From JBBUX01 sp037445775 (GTDB lineage: Bacteria; Actinomycetota; Coriobacteriia; Anaerosomatales; PHET01): DNA of 43,342 nt. The stretch covers positions 1-43,342 of the forward strand of contig JBBIJX010000011.1 in NCBI GenBank assembly GCA_037445775.1. Direction: 5' to 3'. The position numbers and the translations under genes are program-made. Within the stretch, counting starts at the first letter, position 1. Each line of letters opens with the position of its first letter. A model generated the notes under the pieces. The model saw only the letters and a list, made by a program, of their open reading frames with translations, was not told the DNA's origin and searched no databases. Below, one piece after another: positions 17,644 through 25,583 of the stretch.

Positions 17644-18284
17644 CGCGCAGTCCCGAAGGCGCTCGCGAACACCGGCACGGCGGCGAGTACGTCCGCCACG
17701 CGCTCCCAGACCTCTTCGACACTGCCGCTCGCGTCAACGACCCGCACCCGGTCCGGTTCGGCCCGCGCGATGCGAAGATAGCCTTGGCGCACACGCTCGT
17801 GAAACGCGTGCCCCTCGCCCTCGATGCGGTCCGCGCCCCCGGCGGTTGCGCGAGCGAGCCCCGCATCAGCGTCGATGTCGAACAGCAGCGTGACGTCGGG
17901 TACAAGACCGCCGGTAGAGGCGGCGTTGAGACCTTCGACAAGCTCGAGGTCGAGACCGCGCCCGTACCCCTGATAGGCGGTCGTGGAATCGGCGTAGCGG
18001 TCGCACAGCACGATGCGGCCCGCCGCGAGCGCGGGTCTGATGACCTCGATCACGAGTTGTGCGCGCGCGGCTTCGAACAGCATGAGCTCGGCGATCGGCT
18101 CCATCCCGCCGCCCGCCGGATCGAGCAGTATCGCGCGCACGCCCTCGCCTACGGCGGTGTGCCCGGGCTCGCGCACCACGAGCGTGTCGATGCCGCCCGC
18201 GTCCAGCAGCTGAGCGACGCGTGCGAGCTGCGTGCTCTTTCCCGATCCTTCGACGCCCTCGAACGTCACGAACGCGCCGCTCAC
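17640..18284 (-). CDS. tmk: Thymidylate kinase
   Basis: A 214-residue enzyme phosphorylating dTMP to dTDP with ATP. The P-loop is FEGVEGSGKST near the N-terminus, the DRY motif lies in VLCDRYADSTTAYQGYGRGL, and the lid region follows VTLLFDIDADAGLARA. I chose GTG 18284 because its GTGA overlaps the fumB stop and the protein then begins just before the P-loop, as usual in the family; ATG 18308 would add eight residues inside fumB. It overlaps holB downstream as ATGA. Confidence 0.94.
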   Translation of the reverse strand: MSGAFVTFEGVEGSGKSTQLARVAQLLDAGGIDTLVVREPGHTAVGEGVRAILLDPAGGGMEPIAELMLFEAARAQLVIEVIRPALAAGRIVLCDRYADSTTAYQGYGRGLDLELVEGLNAASTGGLVPDVTLLFDIDADAGLARATAGGADRIEGEGHAFHERVRQGYLRIARAEPDRVRVVDASGSVEEVWERVADVLAAVPVFASAFGTAR

Positions 18285-18850
18285 CGCATACCCCGCTCTC
18301 TGCGCCACTCGGCGGGCGCGTCAGCGTAGAGGTCCGCGCCGTGCACGTCGATCGCGACGAAGGCCGGCAGCCCCTCCAGACGCATCCGGACCAGCGCCTC
18401 GGGACCGAGCTCCGGCCACGCGACCGTCTCGGCCTCGGCCACGTACGTGGCTAGCAGCGCCGCAGCGCCGCCTACCGCGGCGAAGTAGACGCTCCCCGTC
18501 TCGACACACGCGGCGCGCACCGCCTCTGAGCGCGGGCCCTTGCCCAAGGTCGCGACGACGCCTGCGCGCAGCAACGCCGGAGTGGCCGCGTCCATGCGCT
18601 TGGCGGTCGTCGGCCCCACCGCGCCTGCGACCCTACCCGCGGCCGGCGGTGTGGGACCGGCGTAGAAGAGCGTCTGCCCGCTAAGCCCGTACGGCAACGT
18701 CCCGTCACGCTCAAGCGCGCTCAGCAGCCGCGCGTGCGTCGCGTCGCGCGCCGTGAAGACGTCGCCACAGAGCGTGACCTCGTCGCCGGAACTGAGCGAC
18801 CGAAGCTCCGCACGCGACACCGGGAGTACGATGCGCGTCGTCTCAGGCAT
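18281..18850 (-). CDS. Class I fumarate hydratase beta subunit
   Basis: A 189-residue C-terminal half of an iron-sulfur fumarase or L(+)-tartrate dehydratase. Visible marks: LSSGDEVTLCGDVFTARDATHARL at the N-terminus, LPYGLSGQTLFYAGPTP, GPTTAKRMDA, and the C-terminal EGLPAFVAIDVHGADLY. It needs the alpha subunit at 20303-21145 to make the active heterodimer for reversible hydration of fumarate to malate. Unusually an MFS gene lies between the two halves; the start codon overlaps that gene's stop by eight bases. Neighbouring mdh argues for fumarase over tartrate dehydratase. Confidence 0.93.
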   Translation of the reverse strand: MPETTRIVLPVSRAELRSLSSGDEVTLCGDVFTARDATHARLLSALERDGTLPYGLSGQTLFYAGPTPPAAGRVAGAVGPTTAKRMDAATPALLRAGVVATLGKGPRSEAVRAACVETGSVYFAAVGGAAALLATYVAEAETVAWPELGPEALVRMRLEGLPAFVAIDVHGADLYADAPAEWRRERGMR

Positions 18851-20306
18851 CGACGGCCTCCTCGCACTTCGGATCCCCCTCTGCGCACTCGCGCCATCTC
18901 AGCGCGAAGTACCCATAGACTGCGGCCGCCATCACGAGCGTCGCCGATATCATGAGCGTGATTCGCGGCCCGGTGAGCACGAGGTGCCCCGGGGCGAGGT
19001 CGTTCTCGACGACGAACCGCAGCACGTAGCGCCCGATGATGTCGTTGAGCGGCGCCATGACCACCATCGACAGCAGGAGCGCGACGCGCACCACGCTCTC
19101 GAGCGCCGTGAACACCCTGCCGCGAATCGAGTCTTCGACGGTGTGCACCACGTAACTGTTGCCAGCCACGGTGATGAGAGCGATGCAGCCGCCAGCCACG
19201 GCTGCGAACACGCCCGCGATCCAGTACTGGTTGACGCTTGCGAATCCCATCATCGCGATGCCGAACAAGGCAACACCCCCGGAGAAGAGGTATTGGAGAG
19301 GGACACGCCGTCCGATGGGCGGCACGATGAGGGCCCCGAAAACCATGCCGGCTGCCATGAAGGCCAGCATGAACGTCTGAGGCGTGGCCGAGAGGAGCTG
19401 CAGCCACGCGAGCCGCTCCGCGATGAGGCCGCCCACGAGCGAGTTGATGTAGTCGAGGCCCACCGGGATGATGGCGCCGCCGCCAAGGATGGCGAGAAAG
19501 AGAGTCAGCAGCAGGCCCCTGAGTTCACGGTGATCGCGCAGGAACCGGAAGGAGTCGAGCGCGTCTCGGCCCAGGAGCGACAGGCTGAAGGCACCTGCGG
19601 GATGCTCCGGCCGCGCGCGGACGCGGATGCTCGAAACGAGCAGCGCCGAGACGAGGAACGTGAGCGCGTCGAGGAAGAAGCCGGCACGCGGTCCCAGCAG
19701 CGCGGGCTCGAGCAGCCCCGCGAAAGAGTCAACCACTGGCAGACCCGCCGCTATGACGCCGCGCACGACGGTCTCGAACGCGGCGAGCAGCGCGCCCGAC
19801 GCCGTGAGCCCGATGAGCATCGCGACCTGCTGGGTCGTGTACATCAGCCCGTTCGCCGTCGTGACGTCACCCTCATCGACGAGCGCGGGGATCAAGGCGT
19901 TTCGCGCGGGCCAGAAGAAGAGTGAGGCGGTCTCCATGAGGAGCACTACCAGATAGATCGCCGCGAGCGAGTTGGTCGTGAGCAGCACGAGCACGAGAGC
20001 GAGCCTCGTCAAGTCCGCGGCGATCATGATCTTGCGACGGTCGAAGCGGTCCACGAGCACGCCCGTCACAGACGACAAGATGAGAGCCGGGATGATCTTG
20101 GCGATCATGATCCCGGCTACGGCGAAGGACGAGCCGCCGGACAAGGCGCTGACCATGGGCATGAGCAGCCCTATGACGAGCCAGTCGCCGACGCCCGATA
20201 CGAGCTGCGCGAGCCACAACCTGCGGAAGCGCCCATCGCCCACGAGACGCGCGAACGCACCCGAGCCGCCGGCGCCTGTCTCAAGCGCCATGCTCTGATC
20301 GGTCAC
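18843..20306 (-). CDS. MFS transporter, lodged between fumarase subunit genes
   Basis: A 487-residue (from GTG) major facilitator protein with about 12 hydrophobic segments. The N-terminus FRRLWLAQLVSGVGDWLVIG and the loop VLVDRFDRRKIM match the MFS signature after TM2 of the EntS/MFS_3 drug- and siderophore-exporter type. There is an unusually hydrophobic central insertion (about 165-200), and the C-terminal tail carries two Cys (CAEGDPKC). I chose GTG 20306, which shares GTGA with fumA and has GAGGTGG ahead; ATG 20291 is the alternative. It overlaps fumB by eight bases, so it is translationally tied to both fumarase halves. The substrate is unknown. The context hints at a C4-acid or related export, but the family type does not support that directly. 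Confidence 0.85.
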   Translation of the reverse strand: MTDQSMALETGAGGSGAFARLVGDGRFRRLWLAQLVSGVGDWLVIGLLMPMVSALSGGSSFAVAGIMIAKIIPALILSSVTGVLVDRFDRRKIMIAADLTRLALVLVLLTTNSLAAIYLVVLLMETASLFFWPARNALIPALVDEGDVTTANGLMYTTQQVAMLIGLTASGALLAAFETVVRGVIAAGLPVVDSFAGLLEPALLGPRAGFFLDALTFLVSALLVSSIRVRARPEHPAGAFSLSLLGRDALDSFRFLRDHRELRGLLLTLFLAILGGGAIIPVGLDYINSLVGGLIAERLAWLQLLSATPQTFMLAFMAAGMVFGALIVPPIGRRVPLQYLFSGGVALFGIAMMGFASVNQYWIAGVFAAVAGGCIALITVAGNSYVVHTVEDSIRGRVFTALESVVRVALLLSMVVMAPLNDIIGRYVLRFVVENDLAPGHLVLTGPRITLMISATLVMAAAVYGYFALRWRECAEGDPKCEEAVDA

Positions 20307-21145
20307 GCGACCACCTCGACACTCGCGCTTCTCATGGCCGAGCAGCCCAGGTTCACGGCAACCGGCAGCGAGGCGATGTGTGAGGGCGCGCTCAGGACGT
20401 GTACCGCGAGCGCGGTCGTGTCGCCGCCAAGCCCGGCGGGGCCGATGCCGGTTGCGTTGATGTCGTCGAGCAGCCTCCTCTCGAAGGCAGCGATCGACGG
20501 GTCGGGATGCGCCGCACCCACTTGGCGCAGCAGCGCGCGCTTGGAGAGCGCACCCACCTTGTCGAACGTAGCTCCCACGCCCACACCAACGAGCAGCGGC
20601 GGGCATGCGTCGGCCGCACCCGCCTCGACGGTCTCGAGGACGAACCCTCTGACACCCTCGAATCCGGCGTCGGGCGTGAGCATGGCAAGACGGCTCGCGT
20701 TGTCCGAGCCCCCGCCCTTGAGCATCACGTGAACTGTCGCTCCCATCCCCTTACGCCACGCGACCTCGACGAACGCCGGCGTGTTGTCCGCCGAGTTCTC
20801 GCGATCCACAAGGGCGTCTCGCGCCATCGACATCCGAAGTGCTGCGGACGCATACGCGGCCGCTACTGCGCGGTCGACCTCTGCCTGCACGTCGCCCAAG
20901 AGCAGCTCTTCTGCGCCGAGTTCAATGCGCACCCATACCGACCCGGTGTCCTGGCACAGCGGCACGCCGTCTCGCGACGCGACGGCGGCGTTGGCGACCA
21001 GCTGCTCGAGCACCGCGCGCGCGCGCGCTGAACGCTCGTGCTCGACAGCGGCGCGGAGGGCATCGGCGACGTCCGGCCTGAGCGTAGTGGCGGCACGCGG
21101 AATCGCCTCGCGCACCGCATCGGCTATCTGCGAGGCCGTGAGCAC
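20303..21145 (-). CDS. Class I fumarate hydratase alpha subunit
   Basis: A 280-residue N-terminal half of an iron-sulfur fumarase. The three Cys ligands of the catalytic [4Fe-4S] cluster are visible: PLCQDTG (about C64), ADACPPLLVG (about C181) and NLGCSAMRSA (about C268). The segment MLKGGGSDNAS is the expected active-site region. The GTG start at 21145 lies one base after the mdh stop. The cluster is oxygen-sensitive in this class, in line with an anaerobe. The partner subunit is at 18281-18850. Confidence 0.95.
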   Translation of the reverse strand: MLTASQIADAVREAIPRAATTLRPDVADALRAAVEHERSARARAVLEQLVANAAVASRDGVPLCQDTGSVWVRIELGAEELLLGDVQAEVDRAVAAAYASAALRMSMARDALVDRENSADNTPAFVEVAWRKGMGATVHVMLKGGGSDNASRLAMLTPDAGFEGVRGFVLETVEAGAADACPPLLVGVGVGATFDKVGALSKRALLRQVGAAHPDPSIAAFERRLLDDINATGIGPAGLGGDTTALAVHVLSAPSHIASLPVAVNLGCSAMRSASVEVVA

Positions 21146-21146
21146 G

Positions 21147-22085
21147 TCACTCCCTGAGACCGAGGGCGTCGAGCGATGCGCTCACGCTCGCTGCGGACTC
21201 CTGCAACGCGTCGAGCTCGGCGTCGTTGAGCGGGAGCTGCACGACGCCGCGCACGCCGCCGGCCCCGAGCCTGGCGGGTACCGACAGGTAGACGTCGTTG
21301 ATGCCGTACTCGCCGGTAAGACGCACGCAGCTCGGCAACACCATGCCCGTGTCGTTCAGTATGGCAGCGACCATCGCGACGATCGATCCCGCCGGCGCGT
21401 AGAACGCCGAGCCAGTCTTCAGCAGCCCCACGACCTCCGCCCCCCCGAAGATCGTGCGCTCAACCAGTGCGTCGACGTCGTCGCCACACAGAAGGTCCGT
21501 GATCGGCACGCCGTTCACCGTCGTGAAGCGCGGCATCGGCACCATGGCGTCGCCGTGGGCGCCCATCGCGAGCGCGTCTATCTCGTCGATAGGAGCGCCC
21601 GTCTTGTCCGCGACCGCATAGGCGAACCGCGCCGAGTCGAGCACTCCGCCCATGCCGAGCACACGCTCATGCGGCAGCCCGGACTCACGCCACGCCAAGT
21701 ACGTCATGATGTCGAGCGGGTTCGTCACGCAGACGAAGACCGCCTCGGGCGACGCGGCGACTGCGCGGCTGATCACGGCGCGAACGATCTCGCTGTTCGC
21801 CGCAAGCAAGTCGTCGCGCGTCATACCGGGCTTGCGCGGAAGGCCGGCGGTGACCACAACGACGTCGCTGCCGGACGTCTCCGCATAGTCGTTCGTGCCG
21901 ATGACTACCGGTGCGAACCGCTCGATGGAGCGCAAGTGCATGAGATCGAGAGCTTTGCCCTGGGGGATGCCCTCGGCGACGTCGACCATCACGACGTCAG
22001 CGATGCCGTGCATGAGCATCAAGTGGGCCGCTGTCGCGCCGACTTGGCCGGCACCGATCACGGTGACCTTCGGGAGCGCCATCAT
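21147..22085 (-). CDS. mdh: Malate dehydrogenase (LDH-like)
   Basis: A 312-residue NAD-dependent enzyme of the lactate/malate dehydrogenase family. The Rossmann motif is VIGAGQVGATAA, and an acidic residue after beta-2 (MVDVAEG) favours NAD. The substrate loop reads GLPRKPGMTRDDL, with Arg where LDH has Gln, which points to malate. The catalytic pair is Asp in LDSARFAY and His in AMGAHGDAMVP. I took ATG 22085, six bases behind AAAGAGG; ATG 22082 is equally possible. It opens a likely transcript with fumA, MFS, fumB, tmk, holB, yaaT and tRNA-Thr, behind a good extended -10. Confidence 0.95.
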   Translation of the reverse strand: MMALPKVTVIGAGQVGATAAHLMLMHGIADVVMVDVAEGIPQGKALDLMHLRSIERFAPVVIGTNDYAETSGSDVVVVTAGLPRKPGMTRDDLLAANSEIVRAVISRAVAASPEAVFVCVTNPLDIMTYLAWRESGLPHERVLGMGGVLDSARFAYAVADKTGAPIDEIDALAMGAHGDAMVPMPRFTTVNGVPITDLLCGDDVDALVERTIFGGAEVVGLLKTGSAFYAPAGSIVAMVAAILNDTGMVLPSCVRLTGEYGINDVYLSVPARLGAGGVRGVVQLPLNDAELDALQESAASVSASLDALGLRE

Positions 22086-22139
22086 CGTGCCTCTTTCGCG
22101 GGGTGGTGGCACGCGGCCCCTCCGGCGCGCGCGGTGCCG

Positions 22140-22148
22140 ATTCTAGCA
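22140..22148 (-). promoter_or_regulatory. Extended -10 promoter element upstream of mdh
   Basis: The minus strand reads TGCTAGAAT, a TGn extension plus TAGAAT (5 of 6), about 55 bases before mdh. GTGCTAGA also occurs 10 bases upstream, giving GTGCTAGAGCGTGCTAGAAT. No clear -35. The same TGCTA core recurs before four other genes in the window. Confidence 0.5.
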
Positions 22149-22183
22149 CGCTCTAGCACGCCGAACGCGCCTGCCGAAAGCGA

Positions 22184-22891
22184 TCAGCGCACCCGCAGCC
22201 CGTCGGATAGGTCCGCGAGGTACCCCGCGTCGGGACGGCGGCCCGCATGCACCGCGAGGCGCTGCGTGAGCAGGGTGGGCACGACGGGGTATGGCGCCTT
22301 CGGCTCCGGTTGCGCGATGGGCAGTTCGACATCGGCGACGAGCAGGCCGGGTCCGGGCAGCGCTTCGGTGACGACGTCGCCGAGCAGTACTACCGCGCTT
22401 CCGCCATGACCGGGCGCACCGATCTCAGCGCCTGCGCACTCGGCGACGACGACGAGCCCGCACAGTGAGTCCGACAGCCCGATCGCCACCTCGATCGCCG
22501 CCTCGGCCTGCAACTCGCTCTCGGAGAGCGGCGACATCACCGCGATGGCAGGCCTGAGCTCGGCCGCCTGCTTCCAGACGTCCGGATCGAAACAGGTGTC
22601 GCCGCATAGGGCGAGGATGGGGCCGGTTGACTGCACGCGGTCGTGCGAGTCGACGACTCCCCACTCCCCAGGGGCATAGCAGGTAGGCCCGAAGAGACCA
22701 CACGGGAGCTCCGCGTCCCGAACCGCCGCGCACACCCCGTCTCTGACTTCGTCGCTCGCGATGCCCGCGACGCACGGGATGATGACGAGCTCCGCGCCAC
22801 GCGACGCGAGCTCCCGGACCGCGCTGAACATCGCGTGGACGTCCTCGGTGGTGGTGGTGCGCAAGCGATGTTGTACGACACCGAGCCTCAC
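22184..22891 (-). CDS. Nitrilase-fold protein, probably catalytically degenerate
   Basis: A 235-residue protein resembling the carbon-nitrogen hydrolase superfamily. The N-terminal LGVVQHRLR, GAELVIIPCVAG, a DTCFDPDVW segment and the late GGSAVVLLGDVVTEALPGPGLLVADVEL follow the order of nitrilase beta strands. By eye the catalytic Glu after the second strand (usually PE) is Cys40, no Lys is evident in the stretch before the cysteine (about 70-95), and Cys100 (TCFD) may correspond to the nucleophile. It therefore looks like a pseudoenzyme or a much altered hydrolase. GTG 22891 is preceded by GGGAGGGG. It lies 76 bases after topA and about 100 bases before mdh, on the same strand. Fold call moderate, activity call tentative. 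Confidence 0.6.
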   Translation of the reverse strand: MRLGVVQHRLRTTTTEDVHAMFSAVRELASRGAELVIIPCVAGIASDEVRDGVCAAVRDAELPCGLFGPTCYAPGEWGVVDSHDRVQSTGPILALCGDTCFDPDVWKQAAELRPAIAVMSPLSESELQAEAAIEVAIGLSDSLCGLVVVAECAGAEIGAPGHGGSAVVLLGDVVTEALPGPGLLVADVELPIAQPEPKAPYPVVPTLLTQRLAVHAGRRPDAGYLADLSDGLRVR

Positions 22892-22967
22892 ACGAACCCC
22901 TCCCGGAGCGCCTAAAGGAGTTCATGCCCGCGCGGGGCTTCCACAAACGCGTACCGGCTCAGTCGGC

Positions 22968-25454
22968 TCAGCCGCTCCGCGCGCCGGTCGACCTGCCGCG
23001 CGAAGCGCCTCGCCCGCGGCTCGGCTTCTTCGCGGCTGATTCGGCCTTGGCAGGACAGGCAGGATCCACGCAGATCCTCCACGGCCCCCTGCCCGTCTGG
23101 ACGACGACCATCGGAACCCCGCACGCTGAACACGCCTCGCCCGTCGGCTCGATGTCGCCGCGTGCCGGCAGCGGATACGACGTCTGACACTCGTCGTAGT
23201 TCGTGCAGCGCGCGAATCGCTTGAGCGTCTTGGGTGAGCGCTGCGCGATGAGGCGTCCGTTCGGCCGGCCGTCGCGCACACACGCAGGACACGCGCCTAT
23301 ATCGATGGTGGGCTCGGCGTTCGTCACACACCCCGGGTCGAGGCATCGCACCACCGGCTTAGAGCGGAACTGCACGATCTTCACCTGCGGCGTCCCGCAT
23401 TCCGGACACGCCTCGGGCACAGCCTCGATCTTGCCTTGGGGTAGCGGGTAGGTGACCTCACATTCCGGCCAGCCCGAGCAGCCCACGAACTGCCCTCGCG
23501 TCTTGACCGACGACTTGACGAGAAGGTCGTGGCCCGACTTCGGACACGTGCCCACCTTGGCGTCCTCCGCCGTCGCCTCCTTGAGAGCCTCCCCGAGCTC
23601 CGGCGCCTTGGCGATCAGGTCGTCCATGATCGCCGCGAGCAGCGAGCGGGAGTGGGCGACGACCTCCTCACGCGTGGTGCGGCCATTCGCGATATCGTCC
23701 ATCTCGGCTTCGAGTTCGGCCGTCATCTCGGGCGTCGTGATGCGCGGCGCGAACGCTGTCAGCGCGTCGATGACCGCGCGGCCGAGGCAGGTGGGCTCGA
23801 TGGGGTCGTTCTCGGCGTACTTGACCTGGTAGAGCCGCTCGATGATGGCGTGCCGCGTCGCCTTCGTACCAAGCCCCCGCTTCTCCATCTCCTGGATCAG
23901 CGCTCCCTGGCTGTAGCGTTTCGGCGGCTCGGTCTGCTTCTCGAGGAGTTCGGGCGAGGAGAAGGCGACCTGATCGCCCTCTGCGAGCGCGGGCAGCTGC
24001 TCGTCCTTCTTGAGCCCGTAGGGGTAGATGCCGCGGAAGCCGGGGACGACGTGTACGTCGCCCTTCGCGACGAACGGCTCGCCGGCCACGTCGACGGCGA
24101 CCTTCGTCCCCTCGATGACCGCCGGCGTCGAAAGTGTCGCGAGGAACCGGCGCGCCACGAGGTTGTAGAGCTTCCACTCCTCGGGCTTGAGCTTGTCGGA
24201 GTCGGCCGCACCGGTAGGATGGATCGGCGGATGGTCGGTCGTCTCCTTCTTGCCGCGCGTCGGCGTGAGCGGCCCTCCGGACAGCAGCCGCTTCGCGAAG
24301 TCGCGATAGACGGGGACGTCCGTGAGCGACGAGACGATCTGCGCCAGGTCGAGCGAGGCCGGATAGACCGTGTTGTCGACACGCGGGTAGCTGATGAGGC
24401 CGTTCATATAGAGAGACTCCGCGATTCGCATGGTTCGGGCTGGCGCGATGCCCTCGGCTGCCGCTGCCGCCTGCAGCGCAGTCGTGTTGAACGGCGTGGG
24501 CGGCGGTGCGGTGCGCCGCTGCGTCGTCACCGATGTCACCGTGCCGCTCGTCGCGCCCTCAACGGCCGCGAAGGCGGCTGCGGCTGCTGTGCCGTCCAGG
24601 AAGTTGTTCGACGCGTGCGCAGCGCCGAACGTCGCTTCCCCGGCGTCAAGCGTCGCCTTCACCTGCCAGTAGGTCTCGGGCACGTGCGCCTCGCGCTCAC
24701 GCTCACGCTCAACGATCAGCGCGAGAGTCGGTGTCTGGACGCGGCCGGCGGATTTCACGTTGCCGAAGCCGGAGTAGCGCGCCATCGTCAGGTAGCGCGT
24801 CAGCACCGCGCCCCACACGAGGTCGATGTCCTGACGCGATTCGCCGGCCTGCGCGAGGCAGTCGTCGACATCGGTGAGGCCCGCGAACGCCGCCTCGATC
24901 TCGTCGTGCGTGATCGCCGAGTAGCGCGCGCGACGGATGGGAGCATCCCTGTTCACAGAACGGACGAGAGAGCGCGCGTCGGAGCCGATGAGCTCGCCCT
25001 CGCGGTCGAAGTCGGTCGCTATGATGATCTCATCAGCACCTTTGGCGACCTTCTTGAGCGCGCGGATGATCTCCTTCTCGGCTGGGATCTTGCCTACGGG
25101 CGCCCAGATCAGGTACGGCAAGGACCCGAGTTTCCAAGTCTTGAGGTCGACCCCGTCGACAGTGAACGGCTTCTTCTTGGGCCACGGCGGCTTGGCCAGC
25201 GCGTCGGGGACGGACGCCTTGGTCGCCGCGCCCTCCTCCCACACGGCCTTCCACCCGTTGTCGTGGACGAGCGCATTCGGGAAGTCGACGCCCAGGACGT
25301 GACCCTTGAGCCCGATAGCCGTCCAGTCCTCGCCGTCGCGACGGAAGGTGTAGACCGGTGTCGAGTAGACCTTCTCGGACTTCGGCTTGCCCACCGCAAG
25401 GATCCCGGCGAGCTTCTTGGCGGCGATGTTCTTCTCGGTGACGACAAGCTTCAA
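22968..25454 (-). CDS. topA: Type IA DNA topoisomerase, archaeal TopA-like, with four zinc ribbons
   Basis: An 828-residue enzyme that relaxes negative supercoils by breaking one strand through a 5'-phosphotyrosine. The Toprim domain has Glu7 (TEKNIAAKK) and the DxDxE motif DFDREGE (about 148-152). The active-site tyrosine is in NGLISYPRVDNTVYP (about Y356). ISYPR..N..YP is the archaeal form, where bacterial TopA usually reads ITYMRTDS. The C-terminus has four Cys4 modules (about 655-800; for example CPKSGHDL..CSGWPEC, CPECG..CLDPGC, CPACV..CTNYDEC, CSACG..CVDPAC) and a basic RGRGASRGR tail. The start is TTG 25454 with AAAGG ahead. Reverse gyrase is excluded by the missing helicase domain, and topo III by the zinc modules. 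Horizontal origin from archaea is possible but unproven. Confidence 0.9.
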   Translation of the reverse strand: MKLVVTEKNIAAKKLAGILAVGKPKSEKVYSTPVYTFRRDGEDWTAIGLKGHVLGVDFPNALVHDNGWKAVWEEGAATKASVPDALAKPPWPKKKPFTVDGVDLKTWKLGSLPYLIWAPVGKIPAEKEIIRALKKVAKGADEIIIATDFDREGELIGSDARSLVRSVNRDAPIRRARYSAITHDEIEAAFAGLTDVDDCLAQAGESRQDIDLVWGAVLTRYLTMARYSGFGNVKSAGRVQTPTLALIVEREREREAHVPETYWQVKATLDAGEATFGAAHASNNFLDGTAAAAAFAAVEGATSGTVTSVTTQRRTAPPPTPFNTTALQAAAAAEGIAPARTMRIAESLYMNGLISYPRVDNTVYPASLDLAQIVSSLTDVPVYRDFAKRLLSGGPLTPTRGKKETTDHPPIHPTGAADSDKLKPEEWKLYNLVARRFLATLSTPAVIEGTKVAVDVAGEPFVAKGDVHVVPGFRGIYPYGLKKDEQLPALAEGDQVAFSSPELLEKQTEPPKRYSQGALIQEMEKRGLGTKATRHAIIERLYQVKYAENDPIEPTCLGRAVIDALTAFAPRITTPEMTAELEAEMDDIANGRTTREEVVAHSRSLLAAIMDDLIAKAPELGEALKEATAEDAKVGTCPKSGHDLLVKSSVKTRGQFVGCSGWPECEVTYPLPQGKIEAVPEACPECGTPQVKIVQFRSKPVVRCLDPGCVTNAEPTIDIGACPACVRDGRPNGRLIAQRSPKTLKRFARCTNYDECQTSYPLPARGDIEPTGEACSACGVPMVVVQTGRGPWRICVDPACPAKAESAAKKPSRGRGASRGRSTGARSG

Positions 25455-25491
25455 GGACGCGGCCTTTCAAGAGGGTTCGAGTTCGCAGCCG

Positions 25492-25497
25492 AGTATA
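25492..25497 (-). promoter_or_regulatory. -10 element of topA
   Basis: TATACT on the minus strand, 38 bases before the topA start, flush against the 16-bp repeat array that occupies the region where a -35 would lie. Preceding GTGTG gives a near-extended -10. A TTGACA eight bases upstream is too close to act with it. Confidence 0.4.
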
Positions 25498-25501
25498 CAC
25501 A

Positions 25502-25583
25502 CGGCTGTCAAGGCGCGCGGCCGTCAAGGCGCGCGGCGGAAGGCGCGCGGCTGCGAAGGCTCACGGCTGCGAAGGTCGTCGGC
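25502..25583. repeat. 16-bp degenerate tandem repeat upstream of topA
   Basis: Five head-to-tail units of 16, 16, 14, 16 and 16 bases, each starting CGGC and of the form CGGCTGYSAAGGCGCG, start at 25502, 25518, 25534, 25548 and 25564; a partial sixth runs into the HD-protein stop codon (25584). It fills most of the 129-base gap between the HD gene and topA and borders the topA -10. It may be a protein-binding array or replication slippage. Confidence 0.75.

Noticed and set aside
18285..18308. ATG 18308 as start of tmk
   Set aside because: It would add eight residues ahead of the P-loop inside fumB; GTG 18284 gives the common GTGA junction and usual length.
20781..22409. Long plus-strand frames opposite fumA, mdh and the nitrilase-like gene, and a similar one at 26381-27976 opposite hypB, hypA and tatC
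   Set aside because: They run across several well-supported minus-strand genes, have Arg/His/Asp-rich composition typical of antisense frames, and lack ribosome sites or domains.
25503..25515. TTGACA next to the topA -10 as a -35 box
   Set aside because: Only about eight bases separate it from TATACT, too close for a normal promoter; it is part of the repeat array.
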